This document shows, in pieces, positions 8,698 to 17,100 of a stretch of DNA of 64,000 nucleotides (position 1 is the stretch's first letter; each line of letters begins with the position of its first letter). The position numbers and the translations under genes were made by a program. The DNA comes from Cupriavidus consociatus (GTDB lineage Bacteria; Pseudomonadota; Gammaproteobacteria; Burkholderiales; Burkholderiaceae): NCBI RefSeq assembly GCF_017814975.1, contig NZ_JAGIQA010000003.1:186001-250000 (forward strand), given 5' to 3'. The notes under the pieces were generated by a model, which saw only the letters and a program-made list of their open reading frames with translations, searched no databases and was not told the origin of the DNA.

Positions 8698-9390
8698 ATG
8701 CTAAGCAAATTGTCTGCCAATCGGCGCACCCTCTGGTTCTGGGCTGCAGTCGGCACCGTGGCGGTGCTGGTCGCATTGGTCGTCCTGTCGCCGCCCTTCA
8801 AGGACTTCGCCGACCAGGCCATCGACTGGGCCCAGGCGACGATAGAACAGCACCCCGGGGCGGGCGCCCTGGTCTTCTTCCTGTTCTCGGCCGTATCCGC
8901 CATGCTCGCCTTCGCCTCGAGCGTGGTCCTGGTGCCGCCGGCCAGCGCAGTATGGGGCAAGCCCCTCACAGTCCTTCTGCTCTGGGGTGGCTGGGTGCTG
9001 GGCGCTGTTGCTGCCTATGGCATCGGCCGGCTCGCCTACCCATTTCTTGCCCGCAGCGGTTACGCGGACAAGCTGGCGAAGTACCAGGACTACGTGTCGC
9101 AGCGCATGAAATTCTGGGCAGTGCTGTTGTTCTGCATCGCGGTGCCGTCGGAAATTCCCGGCTATCTCTTCGGCACGATGCGCTACCCCTTTCCGAAGTT
9201 CCTGGGGGCTATCGGCATCGCCGAAGCGGGCTATGCGATCGGCATCGTCGTCGCGGGCGAGAGCCTGGCAGTCGACCGGCCCCTGCCCTTCCTCATCGCC
9301 GTCGGCATCCTGGCGATCGTCGCGGTGCTCGCGGGCCTGGCGCTGCGTACGGCCAGGAAGCACAAGTCTGGTGGCCTGCGCAGGCGCTGA
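8698..9390 (+). CDS. VTT (DedA/SNARE-associated)-domain membrane protein
   Basis: A 230-residue inner-membrane protein with a TM segment at residues 12-33, a long hydrophobic pair around 55-105, and further segments near 135-165 and 195-220. The central segment with VVLVPPASAVWGKPLTVLLLWGGWVLGAVAAYGIGRLAY, the charged YADKLAKYQDYV and the IAVPSEIPGYLFGTMRYPFPKFL block fit the VTT/DedA family (YqaA/YdjX type). Members of that family are linked to lipid scrambling and membrane homeostasis. The same frame is open further upstream without Met-initiated family sequence, so I set the start at the ATG at 8698. Its neighbours do not suggest a specific role. Confidence 0.82.
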   Translation: MLSKLSANRRTLWFWAAVGTVAVLVALVVLSPPFKDFADQAIDWAQATIEQHPGAGALVFFLFSAVSAMLAFASSVVLVPPASAVWGKPLTVLLLWGGWVLGAVAAYGIGRLAYPFLARSGYADKLAKYQDYVSQRMKFWAVLLFCIAVPSEIPGYLFGTMRYPFPKFLGAIGIAEAGYAIGIVVAGESLAVDRPLPFLIAVGILAIVAVLAGLALRTARKHKSGGLRRR

Positions 9391-9547
9391 GGCCGCCTGT
9401 TGCGCGGTCTGAAGGGGCGTTCCCGTTGGGTTGGGTCGGGTCAGGTCTACGGGTCGTTGCGGACAGTCCCCGGGTGACGATAGGATTACCGGCACAAAAG
9501 ACGTACGCTGACGAGCCGATTCCCTGACCCACACACGGAGACACGCC

Positions 9548-10522
9548 TTGACCACGAAATATCGATTCGCCTTGGGCCTGCTGGCCACGGCAAGCCTGAT
9601 CGCCGCTACGCCGGCCTGTGCACAAGGGCAATGGCCGAACAAACCCATCCGCTTTGTCGTGCCTTTCGCAGCGGGCGGCGCCAATGACCTGATGGCGCGC
9701 GCCGCGGCCGAGGGCGCTTCCAAGGAACTGGGCCAGACCGTACTGGTTGAGAACCGGCCGGGCGCCGGTGGCACCGTCGGCGCGGACATGGTGGCCAAGA
9801 GCAAGCCCGATGGCTACACCTTCCTGATCAGCGCCGCCGGTGTCATTTCCAACAGCATGATCAAGAAGTCGATCCCGTTCAAGGACGACGACCTGGTGCC
9901 CGTCGCCATGATAGGCCTCGCGCCATCAGTGATCGTCGTGCCGAAGAACGCGCCCTACAAGGACCTGCGCGACTTTGTCGAGGCCTCGAAGAAAGGGAAC
10001 GGCTTCAACTTCGCCACCGCGGGGACTGGCAGCACGCCCCACTTCGTCGCCGAGATCCTCAACGTAAAGTACGGCGCGAAGCTGCAGCCGGTGCCGTACA
10101 AGAGCGGGTCGGAGAGCACCACGGCAGTGCTGGGCGGACAGGTGGAAGGCACGTCCGAGGCCAGTATCATCGCGCTCCCGCATATCCTGCACGAAGGCAA
10201 GTTCAAGGCACTGGCGACCACGTGGACGCAACGCATATCGGCCTACCCCCAGCTCTCAACCGCCGTCGAGCAAGGCTTTCCGGACTTGCAGATCGCCCAC
10301 TGGGCCGGTATCCACGCGCCGAAGGGAACGCCCAACGCCATCCTCGACAAGGTCGCCGCGGCCGTCGACAAGGCCATGAAAGATCCGGATGCCTCGGCAA
10401 AGCTCAAGGCCGTGGGCATCGAACCCATCGGCGGCACCCGCGCGGACTTTGTGAAGTTCGTCAGCGCGGAACGGAAGCGACTGGGCGAGATCGTCAAGGC
10501 GGCCAGGATGCAGGAGAAGTGA
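9548..10522 (+). CDS. Bug-family (TctC) tripartite tricarboxylate receptor
   Basis: A 324-residue periplasmic solute-binding protein of the Bug family, which delivers carboxylates and related small molecules to TctAB-type transporters. It has a signal peptide (KYRFALGLLATASLIAATPACAQ), then the hallmark WPNKPIRFVVPFAAGGANDLMAR, ENRPGAGGTVGADMVAKSKPDGYTFL and a C-terminal region of normal length. It starts with TTG at 9548 behind a GGAGA ribosome site, 157 bases after the VTT-domain gene. No tctA or tctB homologue lies nearby, so it must share a transporter encoded elsewhere or act as a sensor. The ligand is unknown. Confidence 0.93.
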   Translation: MTTKYRFALGLLATASLIAATPACAQGQWPNKPIRFVVPFAAGGANDLMARAAAEGASKELGQTVLVENRPGAGGTVGADMVAKSKPDGYTFLISAAGVISNSMIKKSIPFKDDDLVPVAMIGLAPSVIVVPKNAPYKDLRDFVEASKKGNGFNFATAGTGSTPHFVAEILNVKYGAKLQPVPYKSGSESTTAVLGGQVEGTSEASIIALPHILHEGKFKALATTWTQRISAYPQLSTAVEQGFPDLQIAHWAGIHAPKGTPNAILDKVAAAVDKAMKDPDASAKLKAVGIEPIGGTRADFVKFVSAERKRLGEIVKAARMQEK

Positions 10523-10529
10523 TGGCTGC

Positions 10530-10551
10530 GCAGGCCATCGCCATGGCCTGC
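10530..10551. repeat. Perfect 9-bp stem-loop between convergent genes
   Basis: GCAGGCCAT (10530-10538) and ATGGCCTGC (10543-10551) flank a CGCC loop, 8 bases after the Bug gene stop. No T-run follows on either strand. It may still end transcription between the convergent Bug and DUF899 genes. Confidence 0.45.
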
Positions 10552-10595
10552 ACCATCAGGCATCGGCGGACGAAGAACGCTTCGCGCGTGGGGCG

Positions 10596-11312
10596 CTAAT
10601 AGGCCAGCTTCGGCATGAACTGCTCACGCCCCTCGGGCGTCATGTCGAGCAGGCCCCAGAGCGCACTGACAGCATCGCCGGAGCGGTGGTCGATGCCAGG
10701 TTCCGATGGCGCCCAGGTAAGATCGCTGCCCCAGAAATGGCGGACCTTGCCATTGTCGAGACGAAATACGTTGAACGCGGTATCGTCCCATTCCTCGCCG
10801 GGCTTGCCGCCGCGCAACGCCCGAATCTCCGCCGGCAGTTTCGTCGAGTCTCCGAAATAGTCGGCGTCGAAGCTGTTGCCTGCGGTCGAGAGGAACTGAA
10901 GATGCGCCCATCCCCGTTCGCGCGCCCACGCGACCAGCCGCGCGATCGGCGACTTGGCGACGATATAGAGCGCGGCGCGCTGGCCGACATGCCTGGCCGC
11001 GCCGTTGACGGAGTCGAGCAACAACGTGCACATCGGGCACGGCGTGTCGCGGTCCGGGCCGTACATGAAGCTGTACAGGATCAGGGTGCGATGCGGGCCG
11101 AACAGGCCGGACATTGCGACCTGTTCGGGCATGCCGTTCGGGCCGATCCGCTCGAACACGTAGTCCTGCGGCACTTCGCCGCCCGGCGGCAGCGCGCGGC
11201 GCTGCGCTGCGACAGCCTCGATATGCCTGCGCAACGCAATTTCCTCGTCAACCAGCGCGTTGCGGGCCTTGCGGTATTCGGCGCTTTCGTTGGGATAAGT
11301 GATGTGCGACAT
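10596..11312 (-). CDS. DUF899 thioredoxin-like protein
   Basis: A 238-residue protein of the DUF899 family, a thioredoxin-like fold of unknown function common in Proteobacteria and Actinobacteria. Visible family features are the N-terminal helix EYRKARNALVDEEIALRRHIEAVAAQRRALPPGG, the strand-turn LILYSFMYGPDRDTPCPMCTLLLDS with a CPMC pair in the redox position, and the C-terminal NVFRLDNGKVRHFWGSDL. It has no signal peptide. The CPMC motif allows a thiol redox role, but this is not shown for the family. A good AGGAGA ribosome site precedes the ATG. It is transcribed alone. Confidence 0.88.
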   Translation of the reverse strand: MSHITYPNESAEYRKARNALVDEEIALRRHIEAVAAQRRALPPGGEVPQDYVFERIGPNGMPEQVAMSGLFGPHRTLILYSFMYGPDRDTPCPMCTLLLDSVNGAARHVGQRAALYIVAKSPIARLVAWARERGWAHLQFLSTAGNSFDADYFGDSTKLPAEIRALRGGKPGEEWDDTAFNVFRLDNGKVRHFWGSDLTWAPSEPGIDHRSGDAVSALWGLLDMTPEGREQFMPKLAY

Positions 11313-11420
11313 GCCCGTCTCCTGCGGTTTGCTGCCAGTTAGTCAGCAAACGCCCGGATCGGTTCGCGCTTTGCCCGTTCGGGAGAACTCACCACCAGTG
11401 CGCCGCCGGTGCCGCGGGAT

Positions 11421-12905
11421 TCACGTGGCCATCGCCGCAATGATCGTGCCCAGGATGCGCATGCCTTGCAGGATCTGCGCGGTCGTCAGGCTCGCATAAC
11501 CCAGCACCAGTCCCGGCGGTCGCGTGCGGACCTGCGACCGCGGCATGGCAAACAGCGGCGATAACGGATAAATGCCCACCTCCTTCTTCCGCGCGGCAGC
11601 CGCCAGCGCCGCTTCGTCCCGCGGGCGCAACGACGGCAGCCACAGCACCACATGGAGGCCGGCCGCCGTGCCGCTGACCTGCGCATCCGCCGGAAGGAAG
11701 CGGGCAATGCCATCCAGCAACGCCGCACGGCGGCGCTCGTTCTCCCGGCGCATGCGCCGCACATGGCGTTCGTAGGCGCCGCTCTCGATCAGCGCGGCCA
11801 GCACGCGCTGCTCCAGCACCGGCGCATGGCGGTCGGCCAGCCGCTTGGCCTGCCGGAACACCGGCACCAGTTCGGCAGGAAGCACCATGTAACCGAGCCG
11901 CAGCTGTGGCGACAGGGCCTTGGAGAGGGTGCCAACGTAGATCACGCGGGCGTCGGTGTCGATCGACTGCAGCGTGTCGATCGGGCGCTGGCCATAACGG
12001 AACTCGCCGTCGTAGTCGTCTTCGACGATCCAGGCATCGTGGCGCCGTGCCCATTGCAGCAATTCCATGCGCCGGCCGACGGGCAGCACCCCGCCCAGCG
12101 GGAACTGGTGCGATGGCGTCACGTATGCCAGGCGGACACGCTCGTCCTGCGGCAGGCTGGCGGTATCCAGGCCGTGTTCGTCCACGGGCGTGGGCAGGCA
12201 CGTGGCGCCGGTCGCCGCGAAGCAGCACCGGGCCATCAGGTAGCCGGGATCTTCAAAGGCGAAGGCATCGCCGGCATCGAGCAGCAGCCGCGCGCACAGG
12301 TCGATGGCCTGTTGCGAGCCATTCACCACCACGATCTGCCCAGGCTCGCAGGCAAGCCCGCGAGCCCGTCGCAGATAGCCCTGGAGAGCGCGGCGCAGCG
12401 CAGGATCGCCTTCCGGCGCCGCATAGTAGAGGCCGTCCTGCTGGCGCAGCAGTTCGGCCTGGTAGGCGCGCCGCCATGCCAGCGTGGGGAAATCCCGGGA
12501 CGCCACCGCGCCATAGCGGAAATCGAAACGCAGCGGTTCCGCGTCGGGGAGCGCCGGCATGCCGATGTCTGCCAGCCGGCGTCCAAACCGGGACAGCGGC
12601 AAATGGGAAGCAAGGCGCGGCGTCCCGGCCGAAGCGGGAAGCGCCGGCGCCGCCAGCGCGCTGGCAACCCGCGCCGCGCGCCCCGCCGACGTGACGAGAA
12701 AGCCTTCGGCCGCCAGCTGCTCGTAGGCGGCGGTGACCGTGGTGCGGGAAACGGCCAGCTCCGCCGCCAGCGCCCGCGTGGACGGTGCCGGCGCGCCAGG
12801 CGGCAGAGAGCCGTCCGCGATCTGAGCACGCAGCAGGTCGTAGATGCGGCGCCCCGCGCCGGTCGCGCCCGGTCGCGTGCCGCCCGGCGGCCGAAACTGG
12901 CCCAT
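11421..12905 (-). CDS. MocR/PdxR-type transcriptional regulator
   Basis: A 494-residue GntR-MocR regulator with an N-terminal GntR winged helix (RIYDLLRAQIADGSLPPG, then TRALAAELAVSRTTVTAAYEQLAAEGFL) joined to a type I aminotransferase-like domain. The PLP lysine is in YVGTLSKALSPQLRLGY, and the preceding VEDDYDGEFRY block is typical of the subfamily. Such proteins bind PLP as effector and control PLP salvage, GABA or other amine pathways. It is divergent from the PaiB-like gene at 12992 across 86 bases, with AAACTGG repeats in between, so that gene and itself are the likely targets. No pdxS or pdxT lies nearby. Confidence 0.92.
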   Translation of the reverse strand: MGQFRPPGGTRPGATGAGRRIYDLLRAQIADGSLPPGAPAPSTRALAAELAVSRTTVTAAYEQLAAEGFLVTSAGRAARVASALAAPALPASAGTPRLASHLPLSRFGRRLADIGMPALPDAEPLRFDFRYGAVASRDFPTLAWRRAYQAELLRQQDGLYYAAPEGDPALRRALQGYLRRARGLACEPGQIVVVNGSQQAIDLCARLLLDAGDAFAFEDPGYLMARCCFAATGATCLPTPVDEHGLDTASLPQDERVRLAYVTPSHQFPLGGVLPVGRRMELLQWARRHDAWIVEDDYDGEFRYGQRPIDTLQSIDTDARVIYVGTLSKALSPQLRLGYMVLPAELVPVFRQAKRLADRHAPVLEQRVLAALIESGAYERHVRRMRRENERRRAALLDGIARFLPADAQVSGTAAGLHVVLWLPSLRPRDEAALAAAARKKEVGIYPLSPLFAMPRSQVRTRPPGLVLGYASLTTAQILQGMRILGTIIAAMAT

Positions 12906-12944
12906 AAAGAATCCTGGAAACTGGACCTTCCGATTGTGCCAGTT
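12894..12944. promoter_or_regulatory. AAACTGG repeats, likely MocR operator
   Basis: AAACTGG occurs at 12894-12900 and 12918-12924, 24 bases apart. An inverted CCAGTT follows at 12939-12944. Two direct repeats plus an inverted copy is the arrangement described for PdxR-type MocR operators. The first copy overlaps the start codon region of the regulator, which suggests autoregulation. Confidence 0.45.
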
Positions 12945-12991
12945 ACAGGCGACAGTATCTACGACGCCAAGCCCCCTTTCGCCCCATTCCC

Positions 12992-13615
12992 ATGTACATC
13001 CCCGCTCACTTCGCCGAAACCCGCTCCGAAGAACTTGCGCGCATCATCCGCGCGCACCCGCTCGGCATGCTGGTCAGCCAGGCAAACGGCACGCTGGACG
13101 CCGACCACATTCCGTTCGAGTTCGACGCCGACGCGGGACCACACGGCGTGCTCTGCGCCCACGTGGCGCGCGCCAACCCGGTCTGGCAGCGTTGCCCGGC
13201 CGGCACGCCGGTCATGGTCGTCTTTCGCGGCGCCGAGGCCTACATCTCGCCAAACTGGTACCCGAGCAAGCATGAGACGCACCGCCAGGTGCCGACCTGG
13301 AACTACGAGGTGGTACATGCGCACGGCACGCTGACCGTGCATGATGACGAACGCTTCGTCCGGCGCATCGTCGCACGCCTGACGCGCCGGCACGAAGCGG
13401 ACGAATCCCGGCCGTGGAAGATGGGCGATTCCGCGCCCGAATTCATCGACAGCATGCTGCGCAATATCGTCGGCATCGAGATCGCCGTCACTTCGCTGCA
13501 GGGCAAGGTCAAGCTGAGCCAGAACCGGGAAGCGCGCGACCGGCTGGGTGCCGCGGAATCGCTCGAAGCGCGGGGACACGGAAAACTCGCGCAATCCATG
13601 CGTCGGGCCGGGTAA
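12992..13615 (+). CDS. PaiB-like FMN-binding protein
   Basis: A 207-residue protein of the PaiB/FMN-binding split-barrel family, annotated in Bacillus as a negative regulator of sporulation and protease genes. Visible pieces are the N-terminal MYIPAHFAETRSEELARIIRAHPLG, LDADHIPFEFD, the strand VFRGAEAYISPNWYPSKHETHRQVPTWNYEVVHAHG, and SQNREARDR near the C-terminus. These fit an FMN- or haem-binding barrel. In Proteobacteria such genes often sit next to MocR regulators, as here, and the protein is more likely an oxidoreductase than a DNA-binding repressor; that is an inference. A terminator follows immediately. Confidence 0.9.
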   Translation: MYIPAHFAETRSEELARIIRAHPLGMLVSQANGTLDADHIPFEFDADAGPHGVLCAHVARANPVWQRCPAGTPVMVVFRGAEAYISPNWYPSKHETHRQVPTWNYEVVHAHGTLTVHDDERFVRRIVARLTRRHEADESRPWKMGDSAPEFIDSMLRNIVGIEIAVTSLQGKVKLSQNREARDRLGAAESLEARGHGKLAQSMRRAG

Positions 13616-13624
13616 GGCAAGCAT

Positions 13625-13660
13625 AAAAAGGCGAGCCGTGCGGGCTCGCCCCTTTCTCTT
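13625..13660. terminator. Bidirectional terminator
   Basis: An 8-bp perfect stem (GGCGAGCC at 13630-13637, GGCTCGCC at 13643-13650) with a 5-base loop is preceded by AAAAA and followed by CCTTTCTCTT. It lies between the convergent PaiB-like and tannase-type genes and can serve both strands. Confidence 0.8.
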
Positions 13661-13675
13661 ACACCTGCCTTCGCA

Positions 13676-15415
13676 TTACTGCGTCGCGCAGGTAAAGCTC
13701 GATGCCAGGTTCACATCGCCGGCGCCGTTGTACTTCGGCCAGCTCGGGTATTCGCACAGCGGCCGCGTGCGGCCCGGCACGCCGACCGTGTCGGTCACCG
13801 TCAGCGAAGCCGGCGCGGTGCCCTGCTCGACCCACTTCTCCAGCGCCGTCAGCGAGTCCCACGAAGCGTTGAACACGGAGCTCACCGAGTGGCCGTAGCC
13901 CGGGATTTCGTAGTAGCGCATGAAGTTGCTGACATTGCCCGCGCCCATCGCGCCCTGTACCCGCGTGAAGTAGTCCTGCGTCGCCCGCGTGCTGACCAGC
14001 ACGTCGGACTTGCCGTGCGCCATCAGGATCTTGCCGCCCTTGTTCATGAACGCGGACAGGTCGGTCTTGTTGATGTCCTGCAGCCCGGCAAGCTGGCTGA
14101 TGCGGTCCTGCCACGGCCCAGGGTTCTGCGGGTCGAGCGTCAGCGAGTTGAAGGTCGGATCGCGCGTGACAAAGTAGCGCACCCACTGGTCCCAGAACAC
14201 GCTCAGGTACGGTGCGGTAGCCGGCATCGGATTGACCGGGGCATCGAGGTTGAGCGCCAGCGCAATGACTGTCGGCTGGACGGACGCGTTGCCAGTCATG
14301 CCGAGGTCGGCGCCCCAGACGTTGAAGCCCGGATACTGTGTCTCGCCGCTGCCCAGCGCATAGCCGAACACGATCTGCGAGTTGTACACGTTCAGCGCGC
14401 TGATCTGCGCGTCGGACAGGCAGGTGTCGCCGGTGTCGGCACCGTTGGCGCAGCGGACCGGCTGGCCGTTGAGCATGGCAGTGGACGGGTCGAAGCCGGC
14501 ATTGCAGGCAGCCACGTTGCTGATCAGGCCGTCCTTGACACCATCCAGGTCGTCGCACGCGGCAATGGCGGCGTCGTACAGCACCTTGCGCTTGGGCTGG
14601 TTCGGGTAGGCCCCCGGCGCGGCCAGCGCGCGGGTGATGCGGCCGAACTGCAGGTCAAGGCTGGCGGCATTCCAGGCGGGATAGAGCACGATCGCGCCGT
14701 CCCAGTCCTGCGGCCAGCGCTGCACCACTGCCAGCGCCTCGCGCCCACCGGTCGATCCGCCGGCAAAGTAGGCCTTCTTCGGGCCATCGGCCTGGTAGTG
14801 CATCTGGATCAGCGCGATCGCGACGTCGCGCGTCTTCTTCAGCGCGTCGCTGGCGTAGTTGCGCAGCGCCTCGTCATTGGTGCCGAACGAGCCGTCGCGG
14901 CTGCCGAGCGAGCCCGCCTGGTGGCCGGAATCGCTGGCGAAGGTGGCATAGCCGCGCGCCAGCGGCGAGGGCTGGTCGGTCGGGCCGGCCGGCACGTTGC
15001 CTGCCGTGTTGGGGATGGTGCCGTCATAGCCGCCGCCGCCGAACATCACCACCTTCTGGTTCCAGCTGGCCGGCATGTCAACCTCGAAACGGATGGATGG
15101 CGCCGTCGGATCGACGGGCGCGATCGTCCCGGTCACCTTGCAATATGCGCCAGTGCCAAGCTGGCCGCCGCCGGTAGCCGGCACCATCTCTGCATCGGCA
15201 ACGGTTGCGCCCTTGGTCGGCAGGCCGATGCTGCTCGCGGCGACAGTCTTGCCCGGCAAGTTCTGGCACGATACCGGCGTCTTTACCGGCGGGTGATTGT
15301 CGTCGTCATCTCCGCCGCCGCATGCACTCAGCACAAGGCCGGCCGCGGCCGCAACAAGGACGGGTGCCAGTTTGAAGGTCACTGGCAAAACTCTGCTTTG
15401 CATGTCGGTTGACAT
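13676..15415 (-). CDS. Tannase/feruloyl-esterase-family lipoprotein
   Basis: A 579-residue alpha/beta-hydrolase of the tannase and feruloyl esterase family (PF07519), which splits ester bonds of plant phenolics. A signal sequence ends in LVLSAC followed by Gly and Asp residues, so it is probably a lipoprotein. The nucleophile elbow is AYFAGGSTGGREAL, the acid is in LMAHGKSDVLVS, and the catalytic His in IPGYGHSVSSV. The two Cys that fungal members place next to the Ser and the His, forming a disulfide, are both absent (Gly and Ser instead). I chose the ATG at 15415 (GGAGA upstream) over in-frame codons further out, because the signal sequence starts there. An aromatic acyl-CoA ligase lies 5 kb away but is not in the same operon. 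Confidence 0.87.
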   Translation of the reverse strand: MSTDMQSRVLPVTFKLAPVLVAAAAGLVLSACGGGDDDDNHPPVKTPVSCQNLPGKTVAASSIGLPTKGATVADAEMVPATGGGQLGTGAYCKVTGTIAPVDPTAPSIRFEVDMPASWNQKVVMFGGGGYDGTIPNTAGNVPAGPTDQPSPLARGYATFASDSGHQAGSLGSRDGSFGTNDEALRNYASDALKKTRDVAIALIQMHYQADGPKKAYFAGGSTGGREALAVVQRWPQDWDGAIVLYPAWNAASLDLQFGRITRALAAPGAYPNQPKRKVLYDAAIAACDDLDGVKDGLISNVAACNAGFDPSTAMLNGQPVRCANGADTGDTCLSDAQISALNVYNSQIVFGYALGSGETQYPGFNVWGADLGMTGNASVQPTVIALALNLDAPVNPMPATAPYLSVFWDQWVRYFVTRDPTFNSLTLDPQNPGPWQDRISQLAGLQDINKTDLSAFMNKGGKILMAHGKSDVLVSTRATQDYFTRVQGAMGAGNVSNFMRYYEIPGYGHSVSSVFNASWDSLTALEKWVEQGTAPASLTVTDTVGVPGRTRPLCEYPSWPKYNGAGDVNLASSFTCATQ

Positions 15416-15723
15416 TTGTCTTCTCCACGGTGTCTCTTGGGACGGGATAGCGCCGCCGGGACCGGCCCGGCGGGCTATCCTCGGTGCCTGCGTCTGCATT
15501 CGGCATGCCAGCAAGCAGGTGACGAGACGGAGGTGGAGCGCAAAATAGGTTCCGCATCGCCGATACGGAGAGCCGGGTGGTTCTTGAGTGCGAGCGTCAC
15601 ACGCGCACCCGGCCGGCGACGGGAAGTTCTTTCAATCGAATCGGGAAGGACCTGCAAACGGCCCCCAAAGGCCGCAGGCGATTCGGCGACTGAAGAACGA
15701 ACTGCCCGCGCCACGCGCAGAGA
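15416..15723. other. Intergenic region, tannase gene to aldolase gene
   Basis: 308 bases between two minus-strand genes. It should hold the promoter of the tannase-type gene and the end of the aldolase transcript. I see no clear terminator, promoter or small gene. Confidence 0.5.
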
Positions 15724-16746
15724 TCAGGCCGTGGCGTTCTCCATCGCCGCTTCGTATTGCCCCAGGCACGCCATGGCGTTGAGCCGCGAGCGCTGCAGCA
15801 GCGCCCGTTGCGCCAGCGCGGCATTGGCTGGCTCGCCGCGCCACGCCAGCAATGGCGGCTCCTGCAAGGCGCGTCCGTAGGAAAAACTGAGCCGCCACGG
15901 CAACGGGCCCAGCCGGTTCATCGCGTCGAGATTGGCGGTGGCCTCGGCAGGCGTCTGGCCGCCGGACAGGAAAAAAATACCTGGCACCGCCGCGGGCACG
16001 GTGCGCCTGAGCACCTGTACGGTCTGCATGGCAACCTCTGCGGGGGCCGCCTGCCCTGCATCCTTGCCGGGAAGCACCATGCTGGGTTTCAGCAGCATGT
16101 GCTCGAACACCACCGCATGCCGCTGCAAGGCGTCGAACACCTCATGCATAACGGCTTCGGTGACCTCCGCGCAGCGCGCCATGGTGTGCGCGCCGTCCAT
16201 CAGCACCTCGGGTTCGACGATGGGCACGATCGCTGCCTCCTGGCAGATCGCGGCATAGCGCGCCAGCGCTTCGGCATTGGCGTGAATGGCAAGCCGGCCC
16301 GGCAGCTTGTCAGTCACGTTGTAGACGGCGCGCCATTTGGCAAAGCGCGCGCCCTGCTGGCGATAGCCGGCAAGCCGTTTTGCCAGCCCGTCGAGGCCCT
16401 CTGTGATTTCATCCCCGGGAGCGTGCGCCAGCGCGAGCTTGCCCTTGTCCACCTTGATGCCGGGCACGATGCCCTGGCGTGCGGCCAGCTCCGGCAGCGG
16501 CGTGCCATCGTCGGCCCGCTGGCCCAGTGTTTCCTCGTACAGGATCACGCCGCTGATGAACTCGCCAAGGCCCGGCGCGGACAGGAGCAGGCTGCGCCAC
16601 GCCCGGCGGCTCTCCTCGCTGGAGGCCACGCCGATGCGGTCGAACCGCTTGGCGATGGTCGGCCCGCTTTCGTCGGCGGCCAGCAGGCCTTTGGCGCCCT
16701 GCACCATGGCGTCGACAGTGGCTTGCAGTTCGCTTCGTGTGTCCAT
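15724..16746 (-). CDS. fba: Class I fructose-bisphosphate aldolase
   Basis: A 340-residue class I (Schiff-base) aldolase that cleaves fructose 1,6-bisphosphate into dihydroxyacetone phosphate and glyceraldehyde 3-phosphate, or runs the reverse in gluconeogenesis. Key residues are in place: Asp25 in LLAADES, Lys98 in PGIKVDKG, Lys137-Trp-Arg in FAKWR, EPE at 178-180 and the Schiff-base Lys220 in HMLLKPSM. GIFFLSGGQTPAEAT supplies the phosphate-binding loop. The length is a little under the animal enzyme, with a shortened C-terminus. I chose the ATG at 16746; the frame upstream is not family sequence. It is monocistronic and not next to other glycolytic genes. Confidence 0.95.
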   Translation of the reverse strand: MDTRSELQATVDAMVQGAKGLLAADESGPTIAKRFDRIGVASSEESRRAWRSLLLSAPGLGEFISGVILYEETLGQRADDGTPLPELAARQGIVPGIKVDKGKLALAHAPGDEITEGLDGLAKRLAGYRQQGARFAKWRAVYNVTDKLPGRLAIHANAEALARYAAICQEAAIVPIVEPEVLMDGAHTMARCAEVTEAVMHEVFDALQRHAVVFEHMLLKPSMVLPGKDAGQAAPAEVAMQTVQVLRRTVPAAVPGIFFLSGGQTPAEATANLDAMNRLGPLPWRLSFSYGRALQEPPLLAWRGEPANAALAQRALLQRSRLNAMACLGQYEAAMENATA

Positions 16747-17100
16747 GACGTTGCTCCGCGAGGTGGCTATAGCAACAAGCATTAGCCCCCAGGCGCCAAT
16801 GTGCAAGCGCCGGGCGCTGGCGCATCGAATCAGGCAGAGGGCGGCGACGCGCCTTGCACGGGACGAGCGCTTGCCGAGGAATCCGGACCCACACGCATTT
16901 CAGGTTACTTAATACCACTCTGCAGAGGTGTTGTGGATTTCCGCCGTCTTGGTGCACTCTCCGCCAACTTCGCCCCTCACAGGTGTTGGCAGCTTGGCCC
17001 CTCCCTGGATCTCCGGTCTAGAATTGCTGATGAGACATCATCACACGCCTGTCCGATCGGCCATGCATGATGGGTCGTCACGTAGCATCCAGGGGGAGCG
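16747..17100. other. Divergent intergenic region, aldolase and UPF0182 genes
   Basis: 354 bases holding the promoters of both divergent genes. The middle part (about 16900-16940) is less GC-rich. No convincing operator or small gene was seen. Confidence 0.5.

Noticed and set aside
7960-9390. One long open frame that would extend the VTT-domain protein by 246 residues at the N-terminus.
   Set aside because: The extra part is antisense to the RidA gene and crosses the long stem-loop; only the part from the ATG at 8698 has membrane-protein sequence.
11652-13334. Plus-strand open frame of 560 codons.
   Set aside because: Antisense to the MocR regulator and out of frame with the PaiB-like gene.
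13889-15412. Plus-strand open frame of 507 codons.
   Set aside because: Antisense to the tannase-type gene, whose active-site motifs and signal peptide are clear.
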